A stretch of DNA of 26,449 bases from an uncultured Desulfovibrio sp. (GCA_947177085.1 CAMWTD010000003.1:1-26449); one strand, 5' to 3'. Counted from the stretch's first letter, positions 1 through 6,690 are shown. The notes: a model not told the origin generated them from the sequence alone. Numbers and translations: made by a program.

Positions 1-130
1 GCGTCCTTGGCCGGGGCCTGTATCGCCGGCATCCAAGGGGCCCTTTCTTCTCCGCGGCCCGGCCCCGGCGGGCCTAACGCCCACGTCCCTTCGGCCACGC
101 CCTCCCTGCCGCGGCCGCGCCAGGCGCGTC

Positions 131-142
131 GGCCATATGGCC
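131..142. repeat. 12-bp perfect palindrome upstream of the sahR-like gene
   Basis: GGCCATATGGCC is a perfect palindrome in the non-coding leader of the sahR-like gene. It shares the CATATG core with the dyad at 268-281. It may be a second regulator site, but that is inference; a 12-bp palindrome can arise by chance in GC-rich DNA. Confidence 0.35.
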
Positions 143-213
143 TTTTCGGCTTGCGGCCCTCCTGTCCCTGGCCGCGCATCAGAAAGGACCCCTTGCTTGC
201 GCAGTATCCTGCC

Positions 214-229
214 CGCGGACATGTCCGCG
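214..229. repeat. 16-bp perfect palindrome upstream of the sahR-like gene
   Basis: CGCGGACATGTCCGCG is a perfect 16-bp palindrome about 20 bp upstream of the likely -35 element at 249. It lies outside any convincing gene. Its position fits an upstream operator or activator site, but no factor can be named from the sequence. Confidence 0.4.
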
Positions 230-248
230 CACGAAAAGGGGCGCGCGC

Positions 249-277
249 TTGACCATATCAGGAAAAACGCATATGTA
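249..277 (+). promoter_or_regulatory. Candidate sigma-70 promoter of the sahR-ahcY operon
   Basis: TTGACC (249-254) matches the -35 consensus at five of six positions. A 17-bp spacer leads to TATGTA (272-277), a weak -10 with the first three bases matching. It lies about 60 bp before the chosen ATG at 336. The -10 is overlapped by the 268-281 palindrome, as expected for a repressed promoter. Confidence 0.45.
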
Positions 278-281
278 TGCG
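268..281. promoter_or_regulatory. Candidate operator dyad overlapping the -10
   Basis: CGCATATGTATGCG is an inverted repeat with perfect 6-bp arms (CGCATA/TATGCG) around a TG centre. It covers the likely -10 of the sahR-like operon. ArsR-family repressors bind short AT-containing dyads, and SahR regulators are reported to repress their own SAM-cycle genes, so autoregulation is likely. The exact SahR consensus was not compared. Confidence 0.5.
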
Positions 282-335
282 CCCACCCGGATATGGGCGT
301 TCGCCCCGCCGTGGCGACACATGCAAGGATGCCGC

Positions 336-1259
336 ATGGACCTGCTCCCGCTGAAAGCTCTTTCCGACGCAACGCGCCTGCGCCTTGTTCATATCCTTCT
401 CCATTACGAGCTTTCGGTCAACGAGCTTGTGCGCATCCTTGGCATGGGGCAGTCGCGCGTTTCGCGGCATCTCAAGATCCTTGCCGAAGCCGGGCTGCTT
501 TCCTCGCGGCGCGACGGCCTCTGGGTCTTCTACGCCGCCCCGGCCAGCGGCCCGAAACTCGCCTTCTTGCGCGCGGTGTTGCCCTTTGTGCCCGAGGACG
601 AAGCCATGCGCGGCGACCTCACCCTTGCCGCACAGGTGCTGGAGGAACGCGCGCGGCGCACGCGGCAGTTTTTTAACGCCATTGCCGAGGACTGGGACGA
701 GCTCAACCGGGAGGTGCTCGGCGACCTTGATCTCGCGGGGGCGGTCAGCGCGGCGCTCCCCGCGCAGTGCGGCACTGCGGTTGACCTCGGCTGCGGAACC
801 GGGGCCGTGCTCCAGCGGCTGCTTCCGGGGGCGGGCACGCTCATCGGGGTGGATGGCTCGGCGCGAATGCTCGACCTTTGCCGCCGCCGCTTCCAGCCCG
901 AGGAACTGGCCCGCGGCAAGGTCTCGTTGCGCATTGGCGAGCTCAGCCATCTCCCCCTTCGCGACCAGGAGGCGGATTTCGCCTGCATCAACCTCGTCCT
1001 GCACCACCTGCCCGTCCCGGCCGAGGGCCTTGCCGAGGCGAGGCGCATTATGTCGACCGGCGGCACGCTCTTCCTGGCGGACTTTCTCCGCCACGACGAC
1101 GAGGCCATGCGCAGCCGCTACGGCGACCACTGGCTCGGTTTTGAGGAGGATGCCCTGCTCGCGGCCCTGGAACACGCGGGGTTTGCCCCGGCGCTGCCCA
1201 GGCGCGAGCCAGTGGGCCGCGGCCTTACCATCCTTTTGCTGACGGCCACGGCCCGCTGA
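336..1259 (+). CDS. sahR: SahR-like ArsR-family repressor with SAM-methyltransferase fold
   Basis: A 307-residue protein. Residues about 5-65 form an ArsR-type winged helix (SDATRLRLVHIL, then a recognition segment MGQSRVSRHLKILAEAGLL). Residues about 110-307 form a class I methyltransferase fold with the SAM-binding motif VDLGCGTG (149-156) and an acidic strand-2 end (GVDGS). This is the architecture of SahR, a repressor that senses S-adenosylhomocysteine through a methylase-like domain and controls SAM-cycle genes in Desulfovibrio. The SAH hydrolase gene follows after 46 bp, which fits. I chose the ATG at 336 because AAGGA lies 6 bp upstream; an in-frame TTG at 249 coincides with the promoter. 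An alternative is a true methyltransferase with an ArsR domain. The family call is strong; the effector is inferred from architecture and neighbour. Confidence 0.82.
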   Translation: MDLLPLKALSDATRLRLVHILLHYELSVNELVRILGMGQSRVSRHLKILAEAGLLSSRRDGLWVFYAAPASGPKLAFLRAVLPFVPEDEAMRGDLTLAAQVLEERARRTRQFFNAIAEDWDELNREVLGDLDLAGAVSAALPAQCGTAVDLGCGTGAVLQRLLPGAGTLIGVDGSARMLDLCRRRFQPEELARGKVSLRIGELSHLPLRDQEADFACINLVLHHLPVPAEGLAEARRIMSTGGTLFLADFLRHDDEAMRSRYGDHWLGFEEDALLAALEHAGFAPALPRREPVGRGLTILLLTATAR

Positions 1260-1305
1260 GGCTTATGCACTTCCCCAGTACACACAACCTCCAAAGGAGA
1301 CGACC

Positions 1306-2727
1306 ATGACCAAGCCCCTTGACCTTTCCCTGCCTTACAAGGTTGCGGACATGAGCCTTGCCGACTTCGGCCGCAAGGAGATGCAGCTTTCCGAGCGCGA
1401 GATGCCCGGTCTCATGGAGTGCATCAAGAAATACGGCCCCACCAAGCCCCTTAAGGGCCTCAAGCTCTCGGGCTCCCTGCACATGACCATCCAGACGGCC
1501 ATGCTTATCAAGACCCTTCATGCCCTCGGCGCGGACATCCGCTGGGCCTCGTGCAACATCTTCTCCACGCAGGACCATGCCGCCGCCGCGGTGGTGGACA
1601 TGGGCCTCGCGGCCGTGTTCGCCTGGAAGGGCGAGACCCTTGAAGATTACTGGTGGTGCACGGAAATGGCGCTCACCTGGCCTGACGGCTCGGGCCCGGA
1701 TCTCATCGTGGATGACGGCGGCGACGCCACCCTGCTTATCCACAAGGGCGTTGAGGCCGAGAACGAGCCTTCGCTGCTCGAGCAGAAGACTGACAACAAG
1801 GAATTGCAGTGCGTGCTCGATCGCCTCGCCCTGCGCTTCAAGGAGGAACCGCGCCACTGGCAGAAGGTGGCCGCCGTGGTCAAGGGGGTGTCGGAAGAGA
1901 CCACCACGGGCGTGCATCGCCTCTACCAGCTCGAGAAGGAGGGCAAGCTGCTCTTCCCGGCCATCAACGTGAACGATTCCGTCACCAAGTCCAAGTTCGA
2001 CAACCTCTATGGCTGCCGCGAATCCCTGGCTGACGGCATCAAGCGCGCCACGGACATCATGGTGGCCGGCAAGGTGGTGGTCGTCTGCGGCTACGGCGAC
2101 GTGGGCAAGGGCTGCGCCCAGTCCATGCGCGGCTTCGGCGCGCGCGTGCTCGTCACGGAAATCGACCCCATCTGCGCGCTCCAGGCCGCCATGGAAGGCT
2201 ATGAGGTGGTGACGGTCGAGGACGCGCTGGCCCAGGGCGACATCTTTGTCACCTGCACGGGCAACTACCACGTCATCACCGGCGACCACATGGAAGGCAT
2301 GAAGGACGAGGCCATCGTCTGCAATATCGGCCATTTCGACAACGAGATCGACATGGCCTACCTCGAGCGCACCCCGGGCGTGACCAAGATCAACATCAAG
2401 CCCCAGGTGGACAAGTGGACGCTCAAGTCCGGCCGCAGCATCATCGTGCTGGCCGAGGGGCGGCTCGTCAACCTTGGCTGCGCCACGGGCCACGCCAGCT
2501 TTGTCATGTCCAACAGCTTCACCAACCAGACACTGGCGCAGATCAAGCTCGCCACCGAGAAGCTGGAAAACCGCGTCTACACCCTGCCCAAGGAGCTGGA
2601 CGAGGAGGTGGCGCGGCTGCACCTTGCGCGCCTCGGCGGCAAGCTGACCAAGCTCACGCCCGAGCAGGCCGAATACATCGGCGTCAAGGTGGAGGGCCCG
2701 TACAAGAGCGAGATGTACCGCTATTAG
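1306..2727 (+). CDS. ahcY: S-adenosylhomocysteine hydrolase (adenosylhomocysteinase)
   Basis: Hydrolyses S-adenosylhomocysteine to adenosine and homocysteine in the cytosol, relieving product inhibition of methyltransferases and feeding the methionine cycle. The 473-residue product carries the N-terminal signature SGSLHMTIQTAMLI (about 55-68) and the NAD-binding signature VVVCGYGDVGKG (258-269). The segment NVNDSVTKSKFDN and the C-terminal MYRY tail are typical. It is the long form, with an insertion at about 149-189 after LLIHKG, as in many proteobacterial and actinobacterial enzymes. A good ribosome site (AAAGGAGA) precedes the ATG. It lies 46 bp behind the SahR-like gene, so the two probably share a promoter, and it ends in the terminator at 2750-2790. 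Confidence 0.97.
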   Translation: MTKPLDLSLPYKVADMSLADFGRKEMQLSEREMPGLMECIKKYGPTKPLKGLKLSGSLHMTIQTAMLIKTLHALGADIRWASCNIFSTQDHAAAAVVDMGLAAVFAWKGETLEDYWWCTEMALTWPDGSGPDLIVDDGGDATLLIHKGVEAENEPSLLEQKTDNKELQCVLDRLALRFKEEPRHWQKVAAVVKGVSEETTTGVHRLYQLEKEGKLLFPAINVNDSVTKSKFDNLYGCRESLADGIKRATDIMVAGKVVVVCGYGDVGKGCAQSMRGFGARVLVTEIDPICALQAAMEGYEVVTVEDALAQGDIFVTCTGNYHVITGDHMEGMKDEAIVCNIGHFDNEIDMAYLERTPGVTKINIKPQVDKWTLKSGRSIIVLAEGRLVNLGCATGHASFVMSNSFTNQTLAQIKLATEKLENRVYTLPKELDEEVARLHLARLGGKLTKLTPEQAEYIGVKVEGPYKSEMYRY

Positions 2728-2749
2728 GGAGCGGATAAACCGGGAACAG

Positions 2750-2790
2750 GGCCGGGGCCACGCATGGGCGTCGCTCCGGCCTTTACTTAT
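2750..2790 (+). terminator. Intrinsic terminator after ahcY
   Basis: GGCCGG (2750-2755) pairs with CCGGCC (2776-2781), and an inner ACGC/GCGT stem closes the loop. The hairpin is followed directly by TTTACTTATT. It begins 22 bp after the ahcY stop and ends the SAM-cycle operon before the convergent small gene. Confidence 0.8.
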
Positions 2791-2982
2791 TAAGGACAGT
2801 GACGAGGGGCCCGTGCTGGACGGGAGAGGCGGCCGCCCATGGCGGAAAGGCAGGGCGCGCACGCCGCAAGCCTGTCCTTGCGTAAATGCGCGCAAGAAGG
2901 AAAGCGTGCGCGGAGCGGGGCCGCTATCGCGAAGCCGATGCGAGCGGCCGGATGCGGCGCGGAGCAGGCGCGCCGGGAGCCG

Positions 2983-3258
2983 CTAGTCGTCGCCCCAGGC
3001 CGAGTCCTCGCCGGCGGCGTCTTCCAGGGCTTTGTAGCCGCGGACGGCAAGGTAAAGGACGCCGTCCGGCGCTTCCTCCACCAGGCCCGTGGCCTCCACG
3101 GCCACATTGACCTCATCGTCAAGGTCCACTCCCGCGCCGCGCGGGAGGACGCGGTACTCAACGCCGTCCTGGACGATGGCCACGCTGGCCTGCCGCGCAT
3201 CCACGGAGCGCGGCAGGCTCGTCACATAGCCTCTGACAGTTACGGGACTCTTGCTCAT
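2983..3258 (-). CDS. Small conserved-type protein of unknown function
   Basis: A 91-residue protein I do not recognise. It starts MSKSPVTVRGYVTSLP and shows alternating hydrophobic segments (VTVRGYVTSL, ASVAIVQDGVEYRVL, EVNVAVEATGLVEE, GVLYLAVRGY), suggesting a small all-beta fold. It ends in an acidic tail with a tryptophan (EDSAWGDD). There is no signal peptide, membrane segment or cysteine pair. The charge pattern looks like a cytosolic OB- or SH3-like barrel, but that is only impression. The ribosome site is weak (AGGCGG before ATG). It converges on ahcY and is divergent from the lipoprotein at 3608. Being a real gene is favoured by its regular beta pattern and isolated position. Confidence 0.6.
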   Translation of the reverse strand: MSKSPVTVRGYVTSLPRSVDARQASVAIVQDGVEYRVLPRGAGVDLDDEVNVAVEATGLVEEAPDGVLYLAVRGYKALEDAAGEDSAWGDD

Positions 3259-3607
3259 AGCCGCCTGTGCCTCTGCAACATGAGATTTTTTATTGCATAG
3301 CGTGTTTCCCTCGCCAACGCAAGACAGACACCGGCTGCGCCGGCATTCTGGCCGGCGCCCGCGACCGGTCCGCAGTTTTCCCAGAACCGCAATGCCGCTC
3401 TGTCGGGGACGCCCTCCTTCAGCCTTGTGGCCTTGGCGCGGAAGGGATGATCCGCCATGCGGCCTGTGAGAGCATCTCTTTCACCCCCGGCATTTTAGGC
3501 TGCCTTGCGCCAGCCCCTCAAGATTTTGCGGCCAAGGCCGATAAATGGAGAGAAGTGCCTCATAGCGGGGTGGGCTGCCAGCTCCCCCCAAGCCTTGCGG
3601 AAGTGCC
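3259..3607. other. Non-coding gap between divergent genes
   Basis: No convincing gene is seen here. It separates the minus-strand small gene from the NlpC/P60 gene and should hold both promoters. A weak minus-strand promoter can be drawn (TTGCGT, 17 bp, TATGCA in the 3290-3325 area). The clearest structure is the inverted repeat at 3337-3358, listed separately. Confidence 0.5.
3337..3358. repeat. Perfect 8-bp inverted repeat with 6-bp loop
   Basis: GCGCCGGC (3337-3344), loop ATTCTG, GCCGGCGC (3351-3358). The stem is perfect and all G/C. Neither side has a T-run, so it is not a standard terminator. It lies in the divergent gap and could be a regulatory dyad or an RNA hairpin in one of the leaders. 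Confidence 0.55.
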
Positions 3608-4105
3608 ATGCGCTCATTCCATACGGTGCGCGTCCAGCCCTTGCGGCTCCTGTTGCTGCTGCCCCTGCTTCTCCTGGGCGGTTGCGGTTTATTCGGCCAG
3701 AAGGTCGCCGACAGCGGCCCCACGCCGGCGAAGGCGCATAAGGTTGTCAAGACCGCGTACAGCCAGATGGGAAAGCAATATCGCTCCGGGGGCGCGTCGC
3801 CGCAAAAGGGCTTTGACTGTTCCGGCCTCATCTGGTGGGCCTATCGGCAGCACGGCGTTGCGGTCCCGCGGATCACCACGGACCAGGCCAGGACCGGCCA
3901 GTCCGTGCCGAAGGCGCGCCCCAGACCCGGGGACATTGTTGTCTTCCGCACTGGCAACAGCCCGCGCGGCCTGCATACCGGCATCTATGCCGGGGGGGGA
4001 TCCTTTATCCACAGCCCGCGCAATGGCGAGCGCGTACGCATGGAAAGCCTGAACGTCCCCTACTGGAAAAGCAAGCTCATTGCTGTGCGCCGCGTGGTGC
4101 ACTAG
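3608..4105 (+). CDS. NlpC/P60-family lipoprotein (probable peptidoglycan endopeptidase)
   Basis: A 165-residue precursor. A run of leucines is followed by LLGGC, a lipobox that would make Cys26 the lipidated residue, so it is probably anchored in the cell envelope. The NlpC/P60 domain covers about 43-160. Catalytic Cys71 lies in GFDCSGLIWWAY, the catalytic His is probably H123 in GLHTGIYAG, and the third polar residue is probably H135 in SFIHSP. Such enzymes typically cleave the D-gamma-Glu-diaminopimelate bond in wall peptides. The length is that of a single-domain Spr/MepS-like enzyme, with no SH3 or LysM targeting module. GGAAG lies before the ATG. It is monocistronic here, with a 390-bp gap after it. 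The substrate is inferred from the family. Confidence 0.88.
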   Translation: MRSFHTVRVQPLRLLLLLPLLLLGGCGLFGQKVADSGPTPAKAHKVVKTAYSQMGKQYRSGGASPQKGFDCSGLIWWAYRQHGVAVPRITTDQARTGQSVPKARPRPGDIVVFRTGNSPRGLHTGIYAGGGSFIHSPRNGERVRMESLNVPYWKSKLIAVRRVVH

Positions 4106-4130
4106 GCCCTTTCCCCTCCCTGGCCCGCTT

Positions 4131-4166
4131 CGTACGCGCCTGCATCAGCAGGTTGGCACGCGTACG
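4131..4166. repeat. Nested long inverted repeat downstream of the NlpC gene
   Basis: CGTACGCG (4131-4138) pairs with CGCGTACG (4159-4166). Inside it CCTGC (4139-4143) and GCAGG (4148-4152) form an inner stem with loop ATCA, leaving a six-base one-sided bulge TTGGCA. It begins 26 bp after the lipoprotein stop but lacks a T-tract. It may be a 3' stabilising hairpin, a factor-dependent terminator, or a binding site. Confidence 0.6.
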
Positions 4167-4404
4167 CAATCCCTAACGGTGCTACCGCCATGTGCGCGGA
4201 ATGCACGCGAGGCGCGCACAGCGTCAAGCCGGAATACGCGCCCCTTTTTACGTCACAGTCCCGCGTCTCCGTTCCCCTCAATCCCCCTTGTCTCAGCGCC
4301 TTTCGGTTCCTCGCGACGCCTCTGTGCCCGAGGCCGCGTCACCCGTCACCCGCGCCTGCTCCGCCCCATGGTTGCGCTTTTCCGCAATTCACGACATTGC
4401 GGGC

Positions 4405-4433
4405 TTGCATTTTTTACAAGCTTGCCCTATGTC
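4405..4433 (+). promoter_or_regulatory. Candidate promoter of the MerR-like gene
   Basis: TTGCAT (4405-4410), a 17-bp spacer, TATGTC (4428-4433). The spacer region carries a GCTTG/CAAGC dyad (4403-4407 and 4417-4421). MerR-type proteins often bind in the spacer, so self-regulation is possible. Both hexamers match consensus only partly. Confidence 0.35.
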
Positions 4434-4498
4434 TAAAAAAACTCAAGATGCGCAGCGCGTCCCGTCCGCAATGGCACGGCGGCGCGAAGGAGGCTTCC

Positions 4499-5098
4499 AT
4501 GACCAGCGCGAAGCTATCGGACGACAGCCTGTTGAGCATTGCTGATATTTCACGGCACTTTTCCCTGCCCGAGTCCACTACCCGCTATTATTGCAAGCGG
4601 TTTGCGGCCTTTATCCCGAGCGTCGGCGAGGGTCGCAGACGCCGTTACCGCAGGGAGACGCTGGAAGTTGTGGAGGCCATCCTTGAAGAAATGCAAAAAT
4701 CCCGCACCGCCGCGGCCGTGGAGACGGCGCTGGACGCGCGTTTTCCCCGCAATGCGCTTGCCCTGAGCGGCCAGCAGGAGTGCGCGCCCGTGGCTGTTGG
4801 CGGGCAAAGCCTGCTGCCGGTCGGGGCGCTTCAACTTCTTGAGCGCCAGACGCACGCTCTTGAACTCATTGCGGAACTCATGCGCCTTTTCCTCGAACGC
4901 GGGGCATTGGCTGCCGGGACCGCGGCGATCGGGCAGGAGCAGCAACGCCTGCGCACCGATCTCGACACCTTGCGCCTGCTCCTGCAAAATGCGGAAAAGA
5001 CGCAGCAGGAAGACCTGGAGCAGTTACGCACCTGGATGCAAAGACTGGTGCGCCAGCGCGGGGCGGAAGCACGGGACAATGCGGTCACTGGAGCGTAG
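4499..5098 (+). CDS. MerR-like helix-turn-helix protein with C-terminal coiled coil
   Basis: A 199-residue protein. Residues about 11-65 (LLSIADISRHFSLPESTTRYY, then GRRRRYRRETLEVVEAI) form a MerR-type winged helix with the typical Y-R-R wing. Residues about 105-190 are helical; the last part (EQQRLRTDLDTLRLLLQNAE and beyond) looks like a coiled coil for dimerisation. No effector-binding domain or metal-binding cysteines are seen, so it resembles short MerR-like regulators rather than CueR/ZntR types. The ATG at 4499 has AAGGAGG 5 bp upstream; a longer reading from 4190 lacks any such signal and covers the promoter. No target gene is adjacent. Partial similarity to RacA/KinC-like chromosome-binding HTH proteins is possible but unproven. 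Confidence 0.75.
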   Translation: MTSAKLSDDSLLSIADISRHFSLPESTTRYYCKRFAAFIPSVGEGRRRRYRRETLEVVEAILEEMQKSRTAAAVETALDARFPRNALALSGQQECAPVAVGGQSLLPVGALQLLERQTHALELIAELMRLFLERGALAAGTAAIGQEQQRLRTDLDTLRLLLQNAEKTQQEDLEQLRTWMQRLVRQRGAEARDNAVTGA

Positions 5099-5376
5099 CC
5101 TCGAGGCGCGCCTTGCGCAGCGGATGCGGAACGGCAATGGCGTCCCTTCCTCGCGCGCTCGCCACCCCGGGTTTTCCCCTTCGTTTTCGAGAATTTCGCG
5201 CCGCTTTTTCACGTCCGCCGGAGCCCTGTCCAACTTGGAGCGCAGAGACCGGGCTCCCTCAGCGGAATCCTGCACCAGGAAGGCCCGTTTCCTCCTCTTT
5301 TCCAGGTAGTTCCTTTATCCTCACAAGTTCGCATTGCGCTTTTCCTGCGCATCAGCCATGACGTCCTTACCAAATG
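5099..5376. other. Convergent gap, no gene seen
   Basis: Short open frames exist but none has a ribosome site or a plausible composition. The stretch separates the HTH gene from the convergent DsbA-family gene. Confidence 0.5.
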
Positions 5377-5412
5377 CACAAAGCCCGGCGCTGTCCCGCG
5401 CTGGGCTTTGTG
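5377..5412 (-). terminator. Strong hairpin terminator after the DsbA-family gene
   Basis: CACAAAGCCC (5377-5386) pairs perfectly with GGGCTTTGTG (5403-5412). The stem continues inward with GCGC/GCGC (5388-5391 and 5398-5401) around the loop TGTCCC. The minus-strand transcript then reads GCATTTGG, a weak U-rich tail. It lies 27 bp past the DsbA-family stop and may act on both strands. Confidence 0.75.
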
Positions 5413-5438
5413 AGGCCTGAAGCAGAATAATGTGGAGC

Positions 5439-6260
5439 CTAGGGCTTGGCGCTCTTCTTGCCGGCCTTTGCCATTTCCACCGCATCGCGGAAGAGGTCCA
5501 ACGGCAGGGCCCCGCGCACCACGAGATCATTGACCAGGAAATATGGCGTTCCCTCCACGCCAAGCTTCTGGGCATCCTTCTGGTCCTCGGCGAGAATGTC
5601 GCCGGTCTTCTTACTGCGCACGTCGCGGGCCAGTCGCTTCATGTCCACACCCAGGTTTTGCGCGCTTTCCTTGATAAAGGGTTCGCCTTCGGCGAGCAGG
5701 CGGTCCCGGTTGGAAAACATGAGGTCATAAAATTTCCAGGCCTTGTCCTCATCCTGTTGGGCAATGGCCACAAAGTAGCTTGAGGCAATGCCCCCGGGCC
5801 CCTTTTCATCCAGCGGCAAGTGCTTGAAGATGAGGCAAATGTCGTCGCCATAGGTTTTGCGCAAGGCCTCGACATTCTTGGAGGCCTGCTCACAAAAATG
5901 GCAAGTGAAATCGGAAAAGGCCACGATGCGCACCTTGGCGTCCGGACGACCGAGCACGGGGCGGTTTTCCAGCACGACGCTCTTGGGGTTTTCCATGTCC
6001 TTGCGCCACTGCACCTCAAGGTTGTGTTTGCGCCGCAAGTTTGAGCCCTGCTGTGCAATATCGAGCACCGCCTCGCTGTTCTGACGCAGGACATCCAGGA
6101 TAATCTCCGGGCGCTCACGCAGCAGTGTTTCCAGCGCAGCGGCAAGGCCCGGGTCAGAAACCGCGCCCGCAGCGCGCGCACACTCGGCCTGAGGCAGTGA
6201 CAGCGCAACGCTGAGGGCAAGCGCGCCCAGGAGAACAAGGGGCTTTTTCATTTTTTTCAT
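5439..6260 (-). CDS. Periplasmic DsbA-family thiol:disulfide oxidoreductase
   Basis: A 273-residue precursor with a basic start (MKKMKKP) and a hydrophobic core to about residue 24, so it is exported. Cleavage is probably near residue 30. Residues about 36-100 are a helical N-terminal segment of the kind seen in ScsC/BdbD-like proteins, where it aids oligomerisation. The thioredoxin-fold domain starts at about 108 with the active site FTCHFC (Cys120, Cys123). The cis-proline loop is GVEGTPYFLV (Pro239). The CHFC dipeptide differs from CPHC of classic DsbA. The likely role is formation or isomerisation of disulfides in the periplasm. No DsbB or DsbD partner is adjacent. GGAG lies about 9 bp before the ATG. 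Whether it acts as oxidase or isomerase cannot be told from sequence. Confidence 0.88.
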   Translation of the reverse strand: MKKMKKPLVLLGALALSVALSLPQAECARAAGAVSDPGLAAALETLLRERPEIILDVLRQNSEAVLDIAQQGSNLRRKHNLEVQWRKDMENPKSVVLENRPVLGRPDAKVRIVAFSDFTCHFCEQASKNVEALRKTYGDDICLIFKHLPLDEKGPGGIASSYFVAIAQQDEDKAWKFYDLMFSNRDRLLAEGEPFIKESAQNLGVDMKRLARDVRSKKTGDILAEDQKDAQKLGVEGTPYFLVNDLVVRGALPLDLFRDAVEMAKAGKKSAKP

Positions 6261-6496
6261 AGGCTACTGCTCCGCAATTCCTGAAGGATTCCCCACATAT
6301 CGGCGAAAAAGGGGGTCCCGGCTCCCGCCGTGTCCATTTTCATGCATAGCCCGAACAGGCCCCGGGCGCAAGCCCTGACCACCTTCATTTTGAGAACCGA
6401 CGATCGCGCACATCCATGCCCGGATACAAGGACGCCACTTGACTCTCGCCTGCTGCTTTTTTACAAACGCAGCACGGTGGCGCAAAAATTTCAAGC
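6261..6496. other. Divergent promoter region between DsbA-family gene and parA
   Basis: No gene is seen. It should contain the promoter of the minus-strand DsbA-family gene and perhaps part of the parA promoter. The parS sites start immediately after it. Confidence 0.4.
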
Positions 6497-6520
6497 GCCA
6501 TGTTTCATGTGAAACATGGC
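6497..6520. other. parS: parS site 1 (ParB-binding centromere)
   Basis: The core TGTTTCATGTGAAACA (6501-6516) has perfect 7-bp arms around TG and differs from the common chromosomal parS form TGTTTCACGTGAAACA at one central base. The dyad extends to 11-bp perfect arms (6497-6520). It lies upstream of parA and about 1.6 kb from parB, the typical setting for ParB loading. Confidence 0.92.
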
Positions 6521-6571
6521 AGGAACCGGCGCAGCCTGCAAAAAGCTCACGCCGAACCTGCTGAAGCAAAA

Positions 6572-6587
6572 TGTTTCATGTGAAACA
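6572..6587. other. parS: parS site 2 (ParB-binding centromere)
   Basis: A second copy of TGTTTCATGTGAAACA, identical in its 16-bp core to site 1 and starting 71 bp later. The arms extend by one more pair (6571-6588). It lies about 104 bp before the chosen parA start. An in-frame ATG inside this site is not the parA start because no ribosome site precedes it. Confidence 0.92.
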
Positions 6588-6690
6588 TAACCGCCAAGGG
6601 CAGGCGACCGCTACGCAAGCGGGACGCTCCCGGCACAGCCCGGAAGCAGCCACCGCCCCCACATCAGGAACCGCAAAAGAGGAAAAATTC

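Larger units (their letters stand above)
4106..4498 (+). other. Gene-free gap with inverted repeat and promoter
   Basis: No credible gene is visible between the lipoprotein and the HTH regulator. It holds the long inverted repeat at 4131-4166 just after the lipoprotein stop, and an AT-richer promoter-like stretch at 4405-4433 in front of the regulator. Confidence 0.5.

Noticed and set aside
7..252. Plus-strand open frame at the left end
   Set aside because: Pro/Ala/Arg-rich composition, no ribosome site, and it runs into the promoter of the sahR-like gene. A GC hairpin at 56-74 lies here but has no T-run.
258..1175. Minus-strand open frame opposite the sahR-like gene
   Set aside because: Antisense shadow; the plus-strand product has clear HTH and SAM-binding motifs.
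1260..1305. SAH riboswitch before ahcY
   Set aside because: The 46-bp gap is too short, and I saw no match to the conserved core in the leader of the upstream gene either.
1225..2895. Long minus-strand open frame opposite ahcY (556 codons)
   Set aside because: It is the antisense of a certain gene with all conserved motifs on the plus strand; the product is a His/Leu/Gly-rich composition artefact of high GC.
5113..5361. Small plus-strand open frame between the HTH and DsbA-family genes
   Set aside because: No ribosome site, low-complexity Pro/Ser/Arg composition, and it overlaps no recognisable domain.
6571..6690. Upstream start for parA at 6571
   Set aside because: The ATG lies inside parS site 2 with no ribosome site; the Ala/Thr-rich 40-residue extension is not typical of chromosomal ParA.
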